A DNA stretch of 64,000 nucleotides from Streptococcus mutans (lineage in GTDB: Bacteria; Bacillota; Bacilli; Lactobacillales; Streptococcaceae). The translations under genes and the position numbers were made by a program. The stretch is taken from contig NZ_AP019720.1 in NCBI RefSeq assembly GCF_006739205.1, positions 1,954,797 through 2,018,796 on the forward strand, given 5' to 3'. The notes under the pieces are model-generated. The model had not been told where the DNA came from and ran no database searches. It worked only from the letters and a program-made list of their open reading frames with translations. Position 1 is the first letter of the stretch; every line of letters starts with the position of its first letter. Below are positions 1 through 9,857 of the stretch, one piece after another.

Positions 1-1232
1 AAATCAATCACTTGGGTGACTGGGGCAAACAGTTTGGCATGCTTATTGTTGCCTATAAAAAATGGGGCAGTGAAGAAGCAGTTAGATCCCATCCTATTGA
101 TGAACTTTTAAAGCTCTATGTTCGGATTAATGCTGAAACTAAAAACCATCCAGAACTTGATGAAGAAGCTCGCGAATGGTTCCGTAAACTCGAAAACAAT
201 GATGAGGAAGCCCTTGCACTTTGGCAATGGTTCCGCGATGAAAGCTTAATGGAATTCAATCGTCTTTATGCTGAGCTTGGTATAGATTTTGATAGCTACA
301 ATGGTGAAGCTTTTTACAATGATAAAATGGAAGAGGTTGTCCAATTACTAGCCGAGAAGGGACTTTTAGAAGAATCTAAAGGAGCTCAAGTTGTTAACCT
401 TGAAAAATACGGCATTGAACACCCTGCTCTTATTAAGAAATCTGATGGTGCTACTCTCTATATTACCCGCGATTTGGCAGCAGCCATTTATCGCAAACGT
501 ACCTATGACTTTGCTAAAGCTATCTATGTTGTCGGTCAGGAACAAACTGCTCATTTCAAGCAATTAAAAGCTGTATTAGCTGAAATGGGCTATGCTTGGA
601 GTAAAGATATCCAGCATGTCTCTTTTGGCCTTGTTACTAAAAATGGTCAAAAATTATCCACCCGCAAAGGAAATGTTATCTTACTTGAGCCAACAATTGC
701 CGAAGCTGTCAAACGCTCTTTAGCGCAAATTGATACTAAAAACCCTGATTTAGTTAATAAAGAAGCCGTTGCCCATGCTGTTGGTGTAGGAGCGATAAAA
801 TTCTATGACCTTAAAACAGACCGAACAAATGGCTATGATTTTGATCTTGAAGCTATGGTCTCTTTTGAAGGCGAAACAGGTCCTTATGTTCAATATGCTC
901 ATGCCCGTATTCAATCTATCCTTAGAAAAGCTGATTTTCAGCCTCAGGCAGCAGAAAACTATCAGTTAAATGACACTGAAAGTTGGGAGATTATTAAACT
1001 CATTCAGGATTTTCCAAATACCATCGTTAAAGCAGCTGATAATTTTGAGCCCTCCCTTATCGCTAGATTTGCTATTCACTTAGCACAAAGCTTTAACAAA
1101 TATTATGCACACACACGCATTCTTGATGATAGCCCTGAACGTGACAGTCGTCTTGCACTTAGTTATGCCACCGCAACTGTTCTCAAAGAAGCCTTAGCCC
1201 TTCTGGGTGTTGAGGCACCTAATGAAATGTAA
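1..1232 (+). CDS. argS: Arginyl-tRNA synthetase, 3' part (5' end outside window)
   Basis: Charges tRNA-Arg with arginine in the cytosol; class I synthetase. The reading frame is open from base 3, so the gene enters from the left edge. An apparent TTG start at 12 is internal, because it lies within the conserved [10 protein letters not shown] block that follows the HIGH-type nucleotide-binding motif. The KMSKS-equivalent KLSTRKGN sits in the middle of the visible part, and the C-terminal anticodon-binding domain is complete, ending in NEM. About 410 codons are visible; family members are usually about 560 residues, so roughly 150 N-terminal residues are missing. It converges on the YitT gene and shares a terminator palindrome with it. 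Confidence 0.95.
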   Translation, partial: INHLGDWGKQFGMLIVAYKKWGSEEAVRSHPIDELLKLYVRINAETKNHPELDEEAREWFRKLENNDEEALALWQWFRDESLMEFNRLYAELGIDFDSYNGEAFYNDKMEEVVQLLAEKGLLEESKGAQVVNLEKYGIEHPALIKKSDGATLYITRDLAAAIYRKRTYDFAKAIYVVGQEQTAHFKQLKAVLAEMGYAWSKDIQHVSFGLVTKNGQKLSTRKGNVILLEPTIAEAVKRSLAQIDTKNPDLVNKEAVAHAVGVGAIKFYDLKTDRTNGYDFDLEAMVSFEGETGPYVQYAHARIQSILRKADFQPQAAENYQLNDTESWEIIKLIQDFPNTIVKAADNFEPSLIARFAIHLAQSFNKYYAHTRILDDSPERDSRLALSYATATVLKEALALLGVEAPNEM

Positions 1233-1239
1233 GCATTAT

Positions 1240-1280
1240 AATAAGCTGTTGGAATATATATTCCAACAGCTTATTTTTTC
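1240..1280. terminator. Bidirectional intrinsic terminator between argS and yitT-like gene
   Basis: A perfect 36-bp palindrome (1240-1275) with arms AAGCTGTTGGAA / TTCCAACAGCTT is followed by a T run on the plus strand. A-rich sequence on the other side lets it also serve the converging minus-strand gene. Confidence 0.85.
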
Positions 1281-2158
1281 TATTTATAGGCTAGTTTGCG
1301 TTCACGCTTACTAACAATAAAGTCAGGACTAATAATTTCTTCAACATTTAAAATCGAAATGAAGGCATCTGGATCAAGTTTTTCCATCATTTCCTTTAAT
1401 AACCTAACATCTGTAGGATTTAAAGCAACATATAGAACATTTTTTTCTTTACCTGAATAAGCACCTTGACCTTTTAAATAAGTAGCGCCTCGATTGAGTT
1501 CTTCAAGAATGGCTTCAGCCACTTCTTCATGCTTATCAGTAATGATCAAGACTCCTCGAACAGAATAGCCACCATTTTGGACTAAAATAACCACTTGACT
1601 GAACATAAAGCTAGCAATCAGAGCATACATCATTTGAGGAATGGAGACATAAGTCAAAGATAAGAGCATAACAAAAATATCAAAAATTAATAAAGCCTGA
1701 CCCAATTGAATACCATACTTATCCTCCATAACACGAGCAATAATATCTGAACCGCCGGTAGTCCCCCCATAACGAAAAACAATTCCATTACCAATACCTG
1801 CACAGATACCAGCCACTAAAGCGACGACTAGATAATCATGCTGTAAATCAATATAAAGAGGGATTTTTTGAAAGATATAGACAAAAAAATACATCAACGT
1901 TGTTCCATAAATGGTGTAAACCATCATTTTGCGACCAAAAAAATAAATTCCAAACAACAGTAAAGGCAAGTTAAATAGATAGCCAGTATAAGTTGGATTG
2001 ATACCAAAGAGGGCATGAAAAACTAAAGTTAAACCGGCCATACCTCCCTCAGCAATATGATTTGTCATATTAAAATTGACAAAACCAAAAGCATAAATGG
2101 CTACACCTAAGGCAATAAAAATAAAATTTTTTAGACGAAGAGTATAATCTATTTTCAT
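1280..2158 (-). CDS. YitT family (DUF161/DUF2179) membrane protein
   Basis: A 292-residue protein with about five hydrophobic segments in the first 190 residues and the GGTTGGSDIIARV block typical of YitT/YpjC proteins. The C-terminal soluble DUF2179 domain starts around residue 200 (GVLIITDKHEEVAEAI). The function of the family is not established. The start is supported by a TAAGGAG box 6-7 bases upstream. It lies 30 bases after a second YitT-type gene and is probably cotranscribed with it and aspS. The two proteins are full-length paralogues. Confidence 0.85.
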   Translation of the reverse strand: MKIDYTLRLKNFIFIALGVAIYAFGFVNFNMTNHIAEGGMAGLTLVFHALFGINPTYTGYLFNLPLLLFGIYFFGRKMMVYTIYGTTLMYFFVYIFQKIPLYIDLQHDYLVVALVAGICAGIGNGIVFRYGGTTGGSDIIARVMEDKYGIQLGQALLIFDIFVMLLSLTYVSIPQMMYALIASFMFSQVVILVQNGGYSVRGVLIITDKHEEVAEAILEELNRGATYLKGQGAYSGKEKNVLYVALNPTDVRLLKEMMEKLDPDAFISILNVEEIISPDFIVSKRERKLAYK

Positions 2159-2188
2159 TGTATCTCCTTAAATTATCGACATTAATAT

Positions 2189-3127
2189 TTAATCTTCTTC
2201 AACAAAACGGCCAATAATATTAACATTATCTGCTACAGAAACAAAAGCATTTTTATCAGTCTTCTTCATAATATATTTGAAGTCATTAAATTCAGCACGT
2301 GTGATAATAGTAACAAGAATAGCTTTATGTTCATGATTGTAAGTTCCTTCAGCATCATTGATAATGGTAACACCACGGTGTAATTTATGATGAATCATCC
2401 GAATAACTCGATCAGGCCTGCTAGTGACAATCATTGCCTGCATTTTCTTTTGTTTAACAAAAACAGCATCAGTCATCTGACTGGATACAAAAATGGTCAC
2501 CATAGAATAAAGAGCATACTGCCAACCAAAAGTCATTCCTGCAATTATCATAATCAAAATATTGACAATCAGAGAAACTGTACCAACTTTACGGCCTGTT
2601 TTCTTACGAACCAAAAGACTGATAATATCAGTACCACCACTAGACACATTATTGCGAAGGGCAAAACCTATTCCCGTTCCCATAACCAAACCACCAAAAA
2701 TGGCATTCATCATCGGATCGGGTGTTAAGGTCATTTGAGGAATGAACTGAATAAAGAGAGAGCTCAAAGTTACTGTAATAAAAGTAAAAACAGTAAATTT
2801 ATGACCAATCATATACCAAGCTATAATCAAAAGGGGTATATTGATAGCATAAAAAGTTACTGAAACAGGAATAGCCAATCCAAAATACTTAACAGACAGA
2901 GTCGAGACAATCTGAGCTAAACCTGTGGCACCACTGGCATAGACATTCCCAGGCTGAAAGAAAAAATTAACAGCAATAGATGACAACAAAGCATAAATAA
3001 TAGAGCCAGAAATACGCTCGCCATATTTCTCTCTTGAAATAGAGGACAGGACATTAATGACCTGATAGCGTTTCGCTAAATTCTTTATACGATGCTTAAA
3101 AATGAGGGTAAATTTATTCTTGTTCAT
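2189..3127 (-). CDS. YitT family (DUF161/DUF2179) membrane protein, second paralogue
   Basis: A 312-residue protein with a longer basic N-terminus (about 40 residues) before the membrane segments. It has the signature [17 protein letters not shown] near residue 160 and a C-terminal DUF2179 domain ([22 protein letters not shown]). It starts 14 bases inside the end of aspS, so translation is likely coupled. No strong ribosome binding site is seen before this ATG, and a later start cannot be excluded. The role is unknown; tandem YitT pairs probably arose by duplication. Confidence 0.83.
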   Translation of the reverse strand: MNKNKFTLIFKHRIKNLAKRYQVINVLSSISREKYGERISGSIIYALLSSIAVNFFFQPGNVYASGATGLAQIVSTLSVKYFGLAIPVSVTFYAINIPLLIIAWYMIGHKFTVFTFITVTLSSLFIQFIPQMTLTPDPMMNAIFGGLVMGTGIGFALRNNVSSGGTDIISLLVRKKTGRKVGTVSLIVNILIMIIAGMTFGWQYALYSMVTIFVSSQMTDAVFVKQKKMQAMIVTSRPDRVIRMIHHKLHRGVTIINDAEGTYNHEHKAILVTIITRAEFNDFKYIMKKTDKNAFVSVADNVNIIGRFVEED

Positions 3128-4883
3128 TGTTCTTTACTGCATTCTTGTTTACTTGCAAATAAAGCTCATCAAGTTGTTTATCAGAAACTAAACTTGGGGC
3201 TTGTGTCATTGGATCTGAAGCTTTATTATTCTTAGGAAAGGCAATCACTTCACGAATATTCTCTTTTCCTGCTAAAAGCATAACAAATCGATCCAATCCA
3301 AGCGCTAGTCCTCCATGAGGCGGAAAACCATAATCCATAGCTTCCAGTAAAAAGCCAAATTGTTTTTGAGCGCTTTCTTTTGTAAATCCAAGCGCCTTGA
3401 ACATACGTTCTTGTGTCTCTCTCTGATTGATACGAAGACTACCCCCGCCAAGCTCATAACCATTAAGAACAATGTCATATGCAACAGCACGAACCTTGCT
3501 GAGATCACCTTCAAGTTCAGCAACCGTATCTTCTTGCGGTAAAGTGAAAGGATGGTGAGCACTTGTATAGCGATTTTCTTCCTCAGACCATTCAAACATT
3601 GGCCAATCCACAACCCATAAGAAATTAAATTTCGAATGGTCTATAAGGTTTAGTTCTTTTGCCAAGTGGTTACGCAGAGCACCAAGACTACCATTTGCTA
3701 TTTCAAGATCATCTGCTACAAAAAACACTAAATCATTTGCTTCAAGCTGTAAACGTTCTATCAACTCATCTTCAATAGTTGTCAAAAACTTAGCAATAGG
3801 ACCACCTATTTTGCCATCATTATATTTAACCCAAGCAAGACCCTTTGCACCAAATGGCTTTACAATATCTGTCAACTTATCAATTGCTTTGCGAGAATAG
3901 CTATTTGCAGCATTTTTAGCAACAATAGCTTTTACAGCAGGAGCCTGTGAGAATACTTTGAAATCAATATTCTTTACAAGATCTGTCAAGTCCTGTAAAG
4001 TCATTTCAAAGCGAGTATCCGGTTTATCAGAACCATAATTGTTCATTGCTGTATCATAAGATATTTGGGGAAGTGGTAATTGCAACTCTATGCCCTTGAC
4101 TTCCTTCATGACACATGCAATCAATCTTTCTGTGATTTCTTGAATTTCTTGTTCAGATAAAAAGGAAGTTTCCAAATCAACTTGTGTAAATTCAGGTTGA
4201 CGGTCTCCACGTAAGTCTTCATCACGAAAACATTTGACAATTTGGTAATAACGATCAAAACCTGCATTCATTAAAAGCTGTTTGGTAATCTGCGGACTTT
4301 GAGGAAGAGCATAAAAATGCCCTCGACTCATACGGCTTGGTACTAAATAATCACGTGCTCCTTCTGGTGTTGACTTGGCAAGCATAGGTGTCTCAACATC
4401 TATGAAATCCAAATCATCCAGATAATTGCGGATAACATGTGTGACCTTAGCACGTAACTTAAAATTTTTCAGCATTTCTGGACGACGAAGATCGAGGTAA
4501 CGATAACGCAAACGTGTGTCATCATTGACCTCAATTTTATCCTTAATTTCAAAGGGCGGTGTTTGTGAAGCATTTAAAATCGTTAACTGCGTCACCTGCA
4601 TTTCGACGCAACCCGTTGGTAAATTATCATTAGCTTGATCACGCTCCACAATCATCCCTGTCACTTCGATAACATACTCACTCCGCAAGCTTTCAGCACT
4701 TTTAACAACAGTATTACTGGCAGTTTTAGGATTAATGACTAGTTGCACAATGCCTTCGCGATCGCGCAAATCAATAAAAATAAGACCTCCTAAATCACGC
4801 CGGCGAGCCACCCAGCCTTTAAGGGTTAACTCTTGTCCGATGTGTTCTGAACGCACAGCACCAGCATACATAGAACGTTTCAT
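3114..4883 (-). CDS. aspS: Aspartyl-tRNA synthetase
   Basis: Class IIb synthetase that attaches aspartate to tRNA-Asp. It has an N-terminal OB-fold anticodon-binding domain (residues 1-120). Motif 1 contains [22 protein letters not shown], motif 2 contains [18 protein letters not shown], a bacterial GAD insertion lies in the middle, and motif 3 is [15 protein letters not shown]. The length of 589 residues is normal. The start is supported by AAAGGGAG seven bases upstream. It lies downstream of hisS on the same strand, the usual hisS-aspS order, but 224 bases and a hairpin separate them and it has its own promoter-like element. Confidence 0.96.
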   Translation of the reverse strand: MKRSMYAGAVRSEHIGQELTLKGWVARRRDLGGLIFIDLRDREGIVQLVINPKTASNTVVKSAESLRSEYVIEVTGMIVERDQANDNLPTGCVEMQVTQLTILNASQTPPFEIKDKIEVNDDTRLRYRYLDLRRPEMLKNFKLRAKVTHVIRNYLDDLDFIDVETPMLAKSTPEGARDYLVPSRMSRGHFYALPQSPQITKQLLMNAGFDRYYQIVKCFRDEDLRGDRQPEFTQVDLETSFLSEQEIQEITERLIACVMKEVKGIELQLPLPQISYDTAMNNYGSDKPDTRFEMTLQDLTDLVKNIDFKVFSQAPAVKAIVAKNAANSYSRKAIDKLTDIVKPFGAKGLAWVKYNDGKIGGPIAKFLTTIEDELIERLQLEANDLVFFVADDLEIANGSLGALRNHLAKELNLIDHSKFNFLWVVDWPMFEWSEEENRYTSAHHPFTLPQEDTVAELEGDLSKVRAVAYDIVLNGYELGGGSLRINQRETQERMFKALGFTKESAQKQFGFLLEAMDYGFPPHGGLALGLDRFVMLLAGKENIREVIAFPKNNKASDPMTQAPSLVSDKQLDELYLQVNKNAVKNNEQE

Positions 4884-4918
4884 AATAACTCCCTTTCTCT
4901 AACTTTATTTCCCTATCT

Positions 4919-4927
4919 ATTTTAGCA
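4919..4927 (-). promoter_or_regulatory. Probable extended -10 promoter of aspS
   Basis: The minus strand carries TGCTAAAAT, an extended -10 element, about 35 bases before the aspS start. No good -35 is present. The hisS leader contains the closely similar TGGTAAAAT. Confidence 0.45.
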
Positions 4928-5002
4928 CAAAAACCGTTAAATAAAAGTGGCTTCACTGAAAAATAGTAAGCATAATTAAAGGATTTCAAGCTTTTTAACC
5001 AG

Positions 5003-5053
5003 CTAAAATAAAAACTCTTAAAAATACTGACACAACAGCAAGTTTAAGAGTTT
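5003..5053 (-). terminator. Terminator after hisS
   Basis: Arms AAACTCTTAAA and TTTAAGAGTTT are separated by 20 bases. On the minus strand the stem is followed by TTTTATTTT. It lies about 55 bases past the hisS stop codon. Confidence 0.6.
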
Positions 5054-5107
5054 ATCAACATTATATTTCCAGCCTTAGCTGCCTTTTTAAGGTTAAGCAG
5101 GATTGCT

Positions 5108-6397
5108 CTATGGTCTGTCTGAACCTAATTGTTTAAAAACACTAGCAAAATCTGTTTTAATTTCCTCAAAACTAACAGCAATTTCTTGTCGTGTGAAGTT
5201 ATTTTTAACTGCAACTTGTCCAGTTTCAACTTCACTCTCACCTAAAGTCATGATCAATTTCGTTTTAAAAACATCTGCCGATTTAAATTGTGCTTTAATT
5301 TTACGACCAAGATAATCACGTTCTGCCGAAAAACCTTGTTTACGAATAGCTTGAATAAGTTCTAAAGCCGTACTATTAGCAGCTGCACCAAGTACAGCTA
5401 TATAGACATCTAAACTGTTATCTACTGGCAGATTAATCTTTTGTTTGTCAATAACCAATAAAAGTCGCTCCAAACCAAGACCAAATCCGAATCCAGCTGT
5501 CGCAGGACCACCAAAGTATTCGACAAGACTGTCATACCGACCGCCAGCGCAAAGCGTTAATTCACTTTTATCAACTTGAGTAATAAATTCAAAAATCGTG
5601 TGGTTATAATAGTCAAGACCACGAACCATATTGGTATCAATAACATAAGGAATGTCAAGTACCTCTAACATATCACGTACACCCTGAAAATGCGCTTGTG
5701 AGTCATCATCCAAATAATCTAAGATAGACGGTGCATTTTCAACAGCTTCTTTATCTTCTTTTTCTTTAGAATCTAGTACCCGCAAGGGATTTTCTTCTAA
5801 GCGGCGCTGTGAATCTTTGGACAGTTTGTCTTTCATAGGGATCAGATAATCAATCAAAGCCTGACGATAAGCCTTGCGACTCTCTTTATTTCCTAAACTA
5901 TTAAGGTGCAAAGTGACATCTTTGATACCTAGCTCGTTGAAAAGCTGATAAGCCATGGCAATGGTTTCTGCATCAATGGCAGGATTGTTAGAGCCAAAAC
6001 ATTCAACTCCTAACTGATGAAATTCACGTAAGCGTCCTGCCTGAGGCCGCTCATAGCGAAACATGGAACCAATATAAAAAACTTTAACAGGTTTTTGTAC
6101 CTCGGGCGCAAAAAGTTTGTTTTCCACATAAGAACGAACAACAGGAGCTGTTCCTTCTGGGCGTAGTGTGATGTGACGATCTCCCTTATCATGGAAATCA
6201 TACATTTCCTTTGTTACAATATCTGTCGTATCACCAACAGAACGACTAATGACCTCATAGTGTTCAAACATGGGCGTTCTAATTTCACCGTAATGATATT
6301 TTTTAAAAGTTTTACGCGCAATGTTTTCGACATACTGCCATTTAACTGTCTCTTGAGGCAGAATATCTTGTGTTCCTTTTGGTTTTTGTAATGTCAT
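5108..6397 (-). CDS. hisS: Histidyl-tRNA synthetase
   Basis: Class II synthetase for tRNA-His. Visible signatures are [18 protein letters not shown] near residue 80 and motif 2 in [26 protein letters not shown] (about 107-132). The HisA-type block [13 protein letters not shown] is near 260, motif 3 [13 protein letters not shown] is near 305, and a C-terminal anticodon-binding domain follows. The length of 429 residues is standard. No Shine-Dalgarno sequence is obvious just before the ATG, yet the N-terminus [14 protein letters not shown] matches the family, so the start is kept. I see no T-box leader upstream. Confidence 0.95.
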   Translation of the reverse strand: MTLQKPKGTQDILPQETVKWQYVENIARKTFKKYHYGEIRTPMFEHYEVISRSVGDTTDIVTKEMYDFHDKGDRHITLRPEGTAPVVRSYVENKLFAPEVQKPVKVFYIGSMFRYERPQAGRLREFHQLGVECFGSNNPAIDAETIAMAYQLFNELGIKDVTLHLNSLGNKESRKAYRQALIDYLIPMKDKLSKDSQRRLEENPLRVLDSKEKEDKEAVENAPSILDYLDDDSQAHFQGVRDMLEVLDIPYVIDTNMVRGLDYYNHTIFEFITQVDKSELTLCAGGRYDSLVEYFGGPATAGFGFGLGLERLLLVIDKQKINLPVDNSLDVYIAVLGAAANSTALELIQAIRKQGFSAERDYLGRKIKAQFKSADVFKTKLIMTLGESEVETGQVAVKNNFTRQEIAVSFEEIKTDFASVFKQLGSDRP

Positions 6398-6544
6398 ATT
6401 ATGATATAAAAAGGCATTTAACAGTCAAAGCAAAGGTGTCATTACAATAATATATCTTTAATATACAAAATAATGAATCCTTTTGCACAGACTTCAAGCC
6501 AAATTTGAATCCTTTCTTATATTCCTTACTTCTATTTCTGTTCT

Positions 6545-6553
6545 ATTTTACCA
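6545..6553 (-). promoter_or_regulatory. Possible hisS promoter (extended -10)
   Basis: TGGTAAAAT on the minus strand lies about 150 bases before hisS. The -35 region is poor, so this is a weak call. The leader between it and hisS has no feature I recognise. Confidence 0.35.
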
Positions 6554-6629
6554 CAAAAACAACAGAGCAGACAGCCAAAATGCTTTACTTTCTTTTTTAT
6601 AAAATGTCTATTAAAAATAAATTAATGTA

Positions 6630-6658
6630 TTGATTTTCCTTAGAAATAGAGCTATAAT
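6630..6658 (+). promoter_or_regulatory. Promoter of the KimA-like permease
   Basis: A -35 TTGATT at 6630-6635 and a perfect -10 TATAAT at 6653-6658 are separated by 17 bases. An AGGAGG ribosome binding site follows at 6679-6684. The 5' leader is only about 25 bases, too short for a c-di-AMP riboswitch such as the one that precedes kimA in Bacillus. Confidence 0.75.
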
Positions 6659-6689
6659 GCCTTATTGATAAAATTTCAGGAGGAAAAAA

Positions 6690-8534
6690 GTGTTTAAAAC
6701 TTTAAAAACTTTACTATTAGGGGAACCCTTAAAATCTGAATTAGAAGGAGATAGCCATGCATTAACAAAATTGCAAGCATTGGCTATGTTGTCAAGCGAT
6801 GCTTTATCATCTATCGCTTACGGACCCGAGCAAGTTATTTTAGTTTTGATAGCTTTATCAGAAGGAGCTATTTGGTGGTCTTTGCCAATTGGCATTGGAG
6901 TACTCGTTTTATTGATTAGTTTAACAATTTCTTACAGTCAGATTATTCACGCCTACCCTAATGGCGGTGGTGCTTACATGGTATCATCAGACAATCTGTC
7001 TCCTTCTATGGGGCTCTTAGCAGGCGGGAGTCTGCTGATTGATTATATGCTGACAGTTGCCGTGTCAGTCTCATCTGGAGCAGATGCTATCACGTCAGCC
7101 TTCCCAGCATTTAAAGATAGCAATCTTGAAATTTCAATTGTTTTGGTTCTTATTTTAATGCTTATGAATCTACGCGGTCTGCGTGAATCAGCTACGGCAC
7201 TTTTTGTCCCTGTTTATTTTTTCATTATATCCATTCTCTTTTTACTAATCTGTGGACTTTTCCAAATCGTTACTGGAAATCTCACTTACACCGCAACAGC
7301 TCATATTGGACAGCCCATATCAGGCCTGACTTTAGTCTTGCTGCTGCGTGCTTTTACTAGCGGTTCTGCTTCTTTGACCGGAGTTGAAGCCATTTCAAAC
7401 GCCGTCCCTTTTTTTAAAAAACCAAAAGCAAAAAATGCGGTTAAAACGTTAACCATGATGTCTGCTATTCTCGGAGCTATGTTTATCGGAATCACTTTTC
7501 TCAACTATTGGCTCGGTATTATCCCCAATCATAACGTAACTATCTTAGCACAAATAGCTCAGAAAGTTTTCGGCCACAGCTTCATCGGACAAGTATTCTT
7601 TTATCTTTTCCAAATTGCAACAGCCCTTATCTTAGCAGTCGCTGCTAATACTGGATTTTCAGCTTTTCCGATTCTTTCTTATAATATGGCAAAGAACAAA
7701 TACATGCCTCATCTTTATTTGGAAAAGGGAGCTCGTCTAGGGTATTCTAATGGTATTTTAACATTAGCTATTGGTGCTATTTGCTTACTCTTTATTTTTA
7801 ACGGTTCCACTGAACGTCTGATACCGCTTTATACTATCGGTGTTTTTATCCCCTTTGCATTAGCACAGACAGGAATGATCATTTATTGGAAAAACCTTAA
7901 AGAAAAAAACTTTTTCAAACAGGCTTTGGCAAATGTCGTTGGTGCCATCATTTGCTATGCTATTATTTTGATTCTCTTGATCTTCCGTCTGCATGATATT
8001 TGGCCTTTCTTCCCGATTATTGCTATTTTAATTGCCATGTTCCACAAAATAAAAAGCCACTACAATAGTGTCGCAGAGCAGCTGCGTATTACTGATAAAA
8101 ATAAAGCCGTCTGCTATTCTGACAATAAAGTCCTTGTACTCGTCGGCAATATGACACAGGCTACTATTGGAGCTGTTAATTATGCACATTCCCTCAGTAA
8201 AGATGTTATCGCTTTGCATGTCTCAACAACAGAAACACTTAGCAAAGATCATGAAGTTGAAGAAGAGTTTAAACAGTTTTTCCCAAATATCACCTTTGTC
8301 AATGTTTACTCTGATTACCGTGATATCATTAAGCCAACAGTTAATTATGTTAATGCAGCCAGTCAGAAAGCAAAAGCTCATAACAGCACTCTAACCGTAC
8401 TAATACCACAATTCGTTCCGCGTAAGCCTTGGCAAACTCTGCTGCATAATCAAATGAATCTCCGTCTCAAATATTATCTCAGATGGAACCAAGATATCAT
8501 CATTTCCAGCTATTCCTTCCATCTTAAGAAATAA
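6690..8534 (+). CDS. APC-superfamily permease, KimA/YdaO-type potassium importer
   Basis: A 614-residue protein with a GTG start chosen because AGGAGG lies just upstream. The core has about twelve membrane segments, with the family block LSSDALSSIAYGPEQ at residues 34-48 and NGGGAYMVSSDNLSP near 93. A cytosolic C-terminal region of roughly 150 residues follows. This layout and the SSDALSS signature match Bacillus KimA, a high-affinity K+ importer inhibited by c-di-AMP in other Firmicutes. A general amino-acid permease is the alternative. It has its own promoter and is not in an operon. Confidence 0.8.
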   Translation: MFKTLKTLLLGEPLKSELEGDSHALTKLQALAMLSSDALSSIAYGPEQVILVLIALSEGAIWWSLPIGIGVLVLLISLTISYSQIIHAYPNGGGAYMVSSDNLSPSMGLLAGGSLLIDYMLTVAVSVSSGADAITSAFPAFKDSNLEISIVLVLILMLMNLRGLRESATALFVPVYFFIISILFLLICGLFQIVTGNLTYTATAHIGQPISGLTLVLLLRAFTSGSASLTGVEAISNAVPFFKKPKAKNAVKTLTMMSAILGAMFIGITFLNYWLGIIPNHNVTILAQIAQKVFGHSFIGQVFFYLFQIATALILAVAANTGFSAFPILSYNMAKNKYMPHLYLEKGARLGYSNGILTLAIGAICLLFIFNGSTERLIPLYTIGVFIPFALAQTGMIIYWKNLKEKNFFKQALANVVGAIICYAIILILLIFRLHDIWPFFPIIAILIAMFHKIKSHYNSVAEQLRITDKNKAVCYSDNKVLVLVGNMTQATIGAVNYAHSLSKDVIALHVSTTETLSKDHEVEEEFKQFFPNITFVNVYSDYRDIIKPTVNYVNAASQKAKAHNSTLTVLIPQFVPRKPWQTLLHNQMNLRLKYYLRWNQDIIISSYSFHLKK

Positions 8535-8551
8535 AAAATCTGTCAAGTAAC

Positions 8552-8580
8552 TTTACTTTACAAGAATCTTTTGATATACT
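8552..8580 (+). promoter_or_regulatory. Promoter of rpmF-rpmG
   Basis: TTTACT at 8552-8557 and TATACT at 8575-8580 are 17 bases apart. The leader of about 75 bases contains a small GGGC/GCCC hairpin at 8623-8638 before the GGAGG site. Confidence 0.6.
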
Positions 8581-8662
8581 ATTAAAGTTGACGCAAGTCA
8601 TATTAACCCAAAAAATGAATACGGGCTAAAAAGCCCTTTATATCTTACGGAGGAAAGAAAAA

Positions 8663-8845
8663 ATGGCAGTACCTGCACGTCGCACTTCAAAAGCGAAAAA
8701 AAACAAACGTCGCACACACTATAATTTGACAGCTCCAACTGTGAAATTTGACGAAACTACCGGGGATTACTCACGTTCTCACCGCGTATCCCTCAAAGGA
8801 TACTATAAAGGACGTAAAATCGCCAAAGCTAACGCTGCGAAATAA
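8663..8845 (+). CDS. rpmF: 50S ribosomal protein L32, cysteine-free form
   Basis: A 60-residue basic protein beginning [22 protein letters not shown], the standard L32 N-terminus. It lacks the two CXXC pairs of zinc-binding L32, so it is the zinc-independent (C-) type. A strong ACGGAGGAAAG ribosome binding site precedes it. rpmG follows after 15 bases with its own GGGAG site, so the two form an operon ending at the hairpin near 9170. Confidence 0.96.
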   Translation: MAVPARRTSKAKKNKRRTHYNLTAPTVKFDETTGDYSRSHRVSLKGYYKGRKIAKANAAK

Positions 8846-8860
8846 CAGAAGGGAGATACC

Positions 8861-9010
8861 ATGCGCGTAAATATTACACTTGAACATAAAGAATCTGGTG
8901 AACGCTTGTACCTTACTTCAAAAAACAAACGCAACACTCCAGACCGTCTTCAATTAAAAAAATACTCACCAAAATTGCGTAAACACGTGATTTTTACTGA
9001 AGTTAAATAA
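8861..9010 (+). CDS. rpmG: 50S ribosomal protein L33, cysteine-free form
   Basis: A 49-residue protein read directly from the sequence: it starts [20 protein letters not shown] and ends KHVIFTEVK. Both cysteine pairs of zinc-ribbon L33 are absent, so like the adjacent L32 it is a zinc-independent paralogue. GGGAGATACC precedes the ATG. In other Firmicutes such C- copies are often used when zinc is scarce; I did not find a clear Zur-type operator here. Confidence 0.95.
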   Translation: MRVNITLEHKESGERLYLTSKNKRNTPDRLQLKKYSPKLRKHVIFTEVK

Positions 9011-9021
9011 GGATTCAATAC

Positions 9022-9177
9022 ATTTCAGCACATGCTGAAGACTTTGGTTTTATGCGATTTTTGAAAGATGAGCTTTCAGTATCAGTAAGATTGCAGGAAA
9101 AGTCGATTGAAGCTCTACCTTTTAGAACAAAAATTGAAATTGAAATTGAATCGGATAATCAAATAAAAACGCTCTAG
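9022..9177 (+). pseudogene. Short coding remnant of an unknown gene
   Basis: An open frame of 51 codons runs from 9022 to a TAG at 9175. It reads smoothly as protein (for example HAEDFGFMRFLKDELSVSVR, then KIEIEIES) although no start with a ribosome binding site exists. The only ATG is at 9052, and the frame is closed by TAA at 9004-9006. The composition looks like the C-terminus of a once longer gene whose 5' end was lost when it came to lie behind rpmG. I do not recognise the family. Confidence 0.45.
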
Positions 9178-9205
9178 TCAACCATAAAAACTAGAGCGTC
9201 TTTTA
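9167..9205 (+). terminator. Terminator of the rpmF-rpmG transcript
   Basis: Stem ACGCTCTAGT / ACTAGAGCGT with a short loop, followed by CTTTTATT. It overlaps the stop codon of the remnant frame at 9175. Confidence 0.8.
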
Positions 9206-9283
9206 TTGATTAAAAATCAAAAAATTGGCACAACACAATACTTCCACAATAAATCATAAATTTAAATAAAAATTGATAGAGAT

Positions 9284-9541
9284 TTACTTATAAAAATCCT
9301 TCATTAAATTATTTAAGTCAATTTTTAAAACAATCTGCCTATTTTGAGTTAATTGACATTTTCTCTCATGGATTAGTTTTTCTAATATCTTTTCTCCTGA
9401 TGCTCCGCCAACATGAAACTTTCTTTCGGAAAAATCTAAACATAATTTTATATTGGGACTCAGTTGACATCCCAGCCATTGCTGCATAGCATTAATCCCT
9501 GCTTGCGTCAAAGAGCAGTTGATAGAAGATTCTTGTTTCAT
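9284..9541 (-). CDS. Hypothetical protein, 85 residues
   Basis: Small soluble-looking protein with blocks LTQAGINAMQQWLG and GGASGEKILEKLIHERK. I do not recognise it. No good ribosome binding site precedes the ATG. It follows another unknown small gene by 21 bases on the same strand, and both sit behind the broken ArsR-type gene, so it may be part of a decaying locus. Confidence 0.4.
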   Translation of the reverse strand: MKQESSINCSLTQAGINAMQQWLGCQLSPNIKLCLDFSERKFHVGGASGEKILEKLIHERKCQLTQNRQIVLKIDLNNLMKDFYK

Positions 9542-9562
9542 TAATTTATTTGAATAAACTAC

Positions 9563-9832
9563 TCAAATATTGTAACCCCTACTTTTCCTGCTAAATGGCA
9601 AACATGTCCGTGATTTGCCAAGCTTAATTGCTTGAGGATACCTAGACAGTTTTTCAATGACTAGTCTTCCTTGCTCTTTGATGGGGGCATTATTATTTAA
9701 TTCATAATAAATTCGTCCGTAAAAGTTAAATAAGACTATTTCAGGACTAGCTTTTAAAAAAACAATCTCACTTTGAGTGAGAAAACGATTAGCTGATAAA
9801 ACTGAGATAATTTGTGACGTTGATATAGTCAT
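9563..9832 (-). CDS. Hypothetical protein, 89 residues
   Basis: Unknown protein starting MTISTSQIISVLSANRFLTQ. The first half is helical and mildly hydrophobic, and the second half is basic (KSRTCLPFSRKSRG). It starts 25 bases after the in-frame end of the interrupted ArsR-type gene (stop at 9858), so it was probably the second gene of that operon. The ribosome binding site (AAGTGG) is weak. Confidence 0.45.
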   Translation of the reverse strand: MTISTSQIISVLSANRFLTQSEIVFLKASPEIVLFNFYGRIYYELNNNAPIKEQGRLVIEKLSRYPQAIKLGKSRTCLPFSRKSRGYNI

Positions 9833-9857
9833 TCACCACTTTTTAATGACTAAAACC

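Noticed and set aside
2387..2728. Plus-strand open frame opposite the second YitT gene
   Set aside because: It is antisense to a well-supported membrane protein, has His/Asn-rich shadow composition and no ribosome binding site.
6398..6689. T-box or riboswitch before hisS, or c-di-AMP riboswitch before the KimA-like gene
   Set aside because: No T-box core or antiterminator hairpin is seen, and the KimA-like leader is only about 25 bases long.
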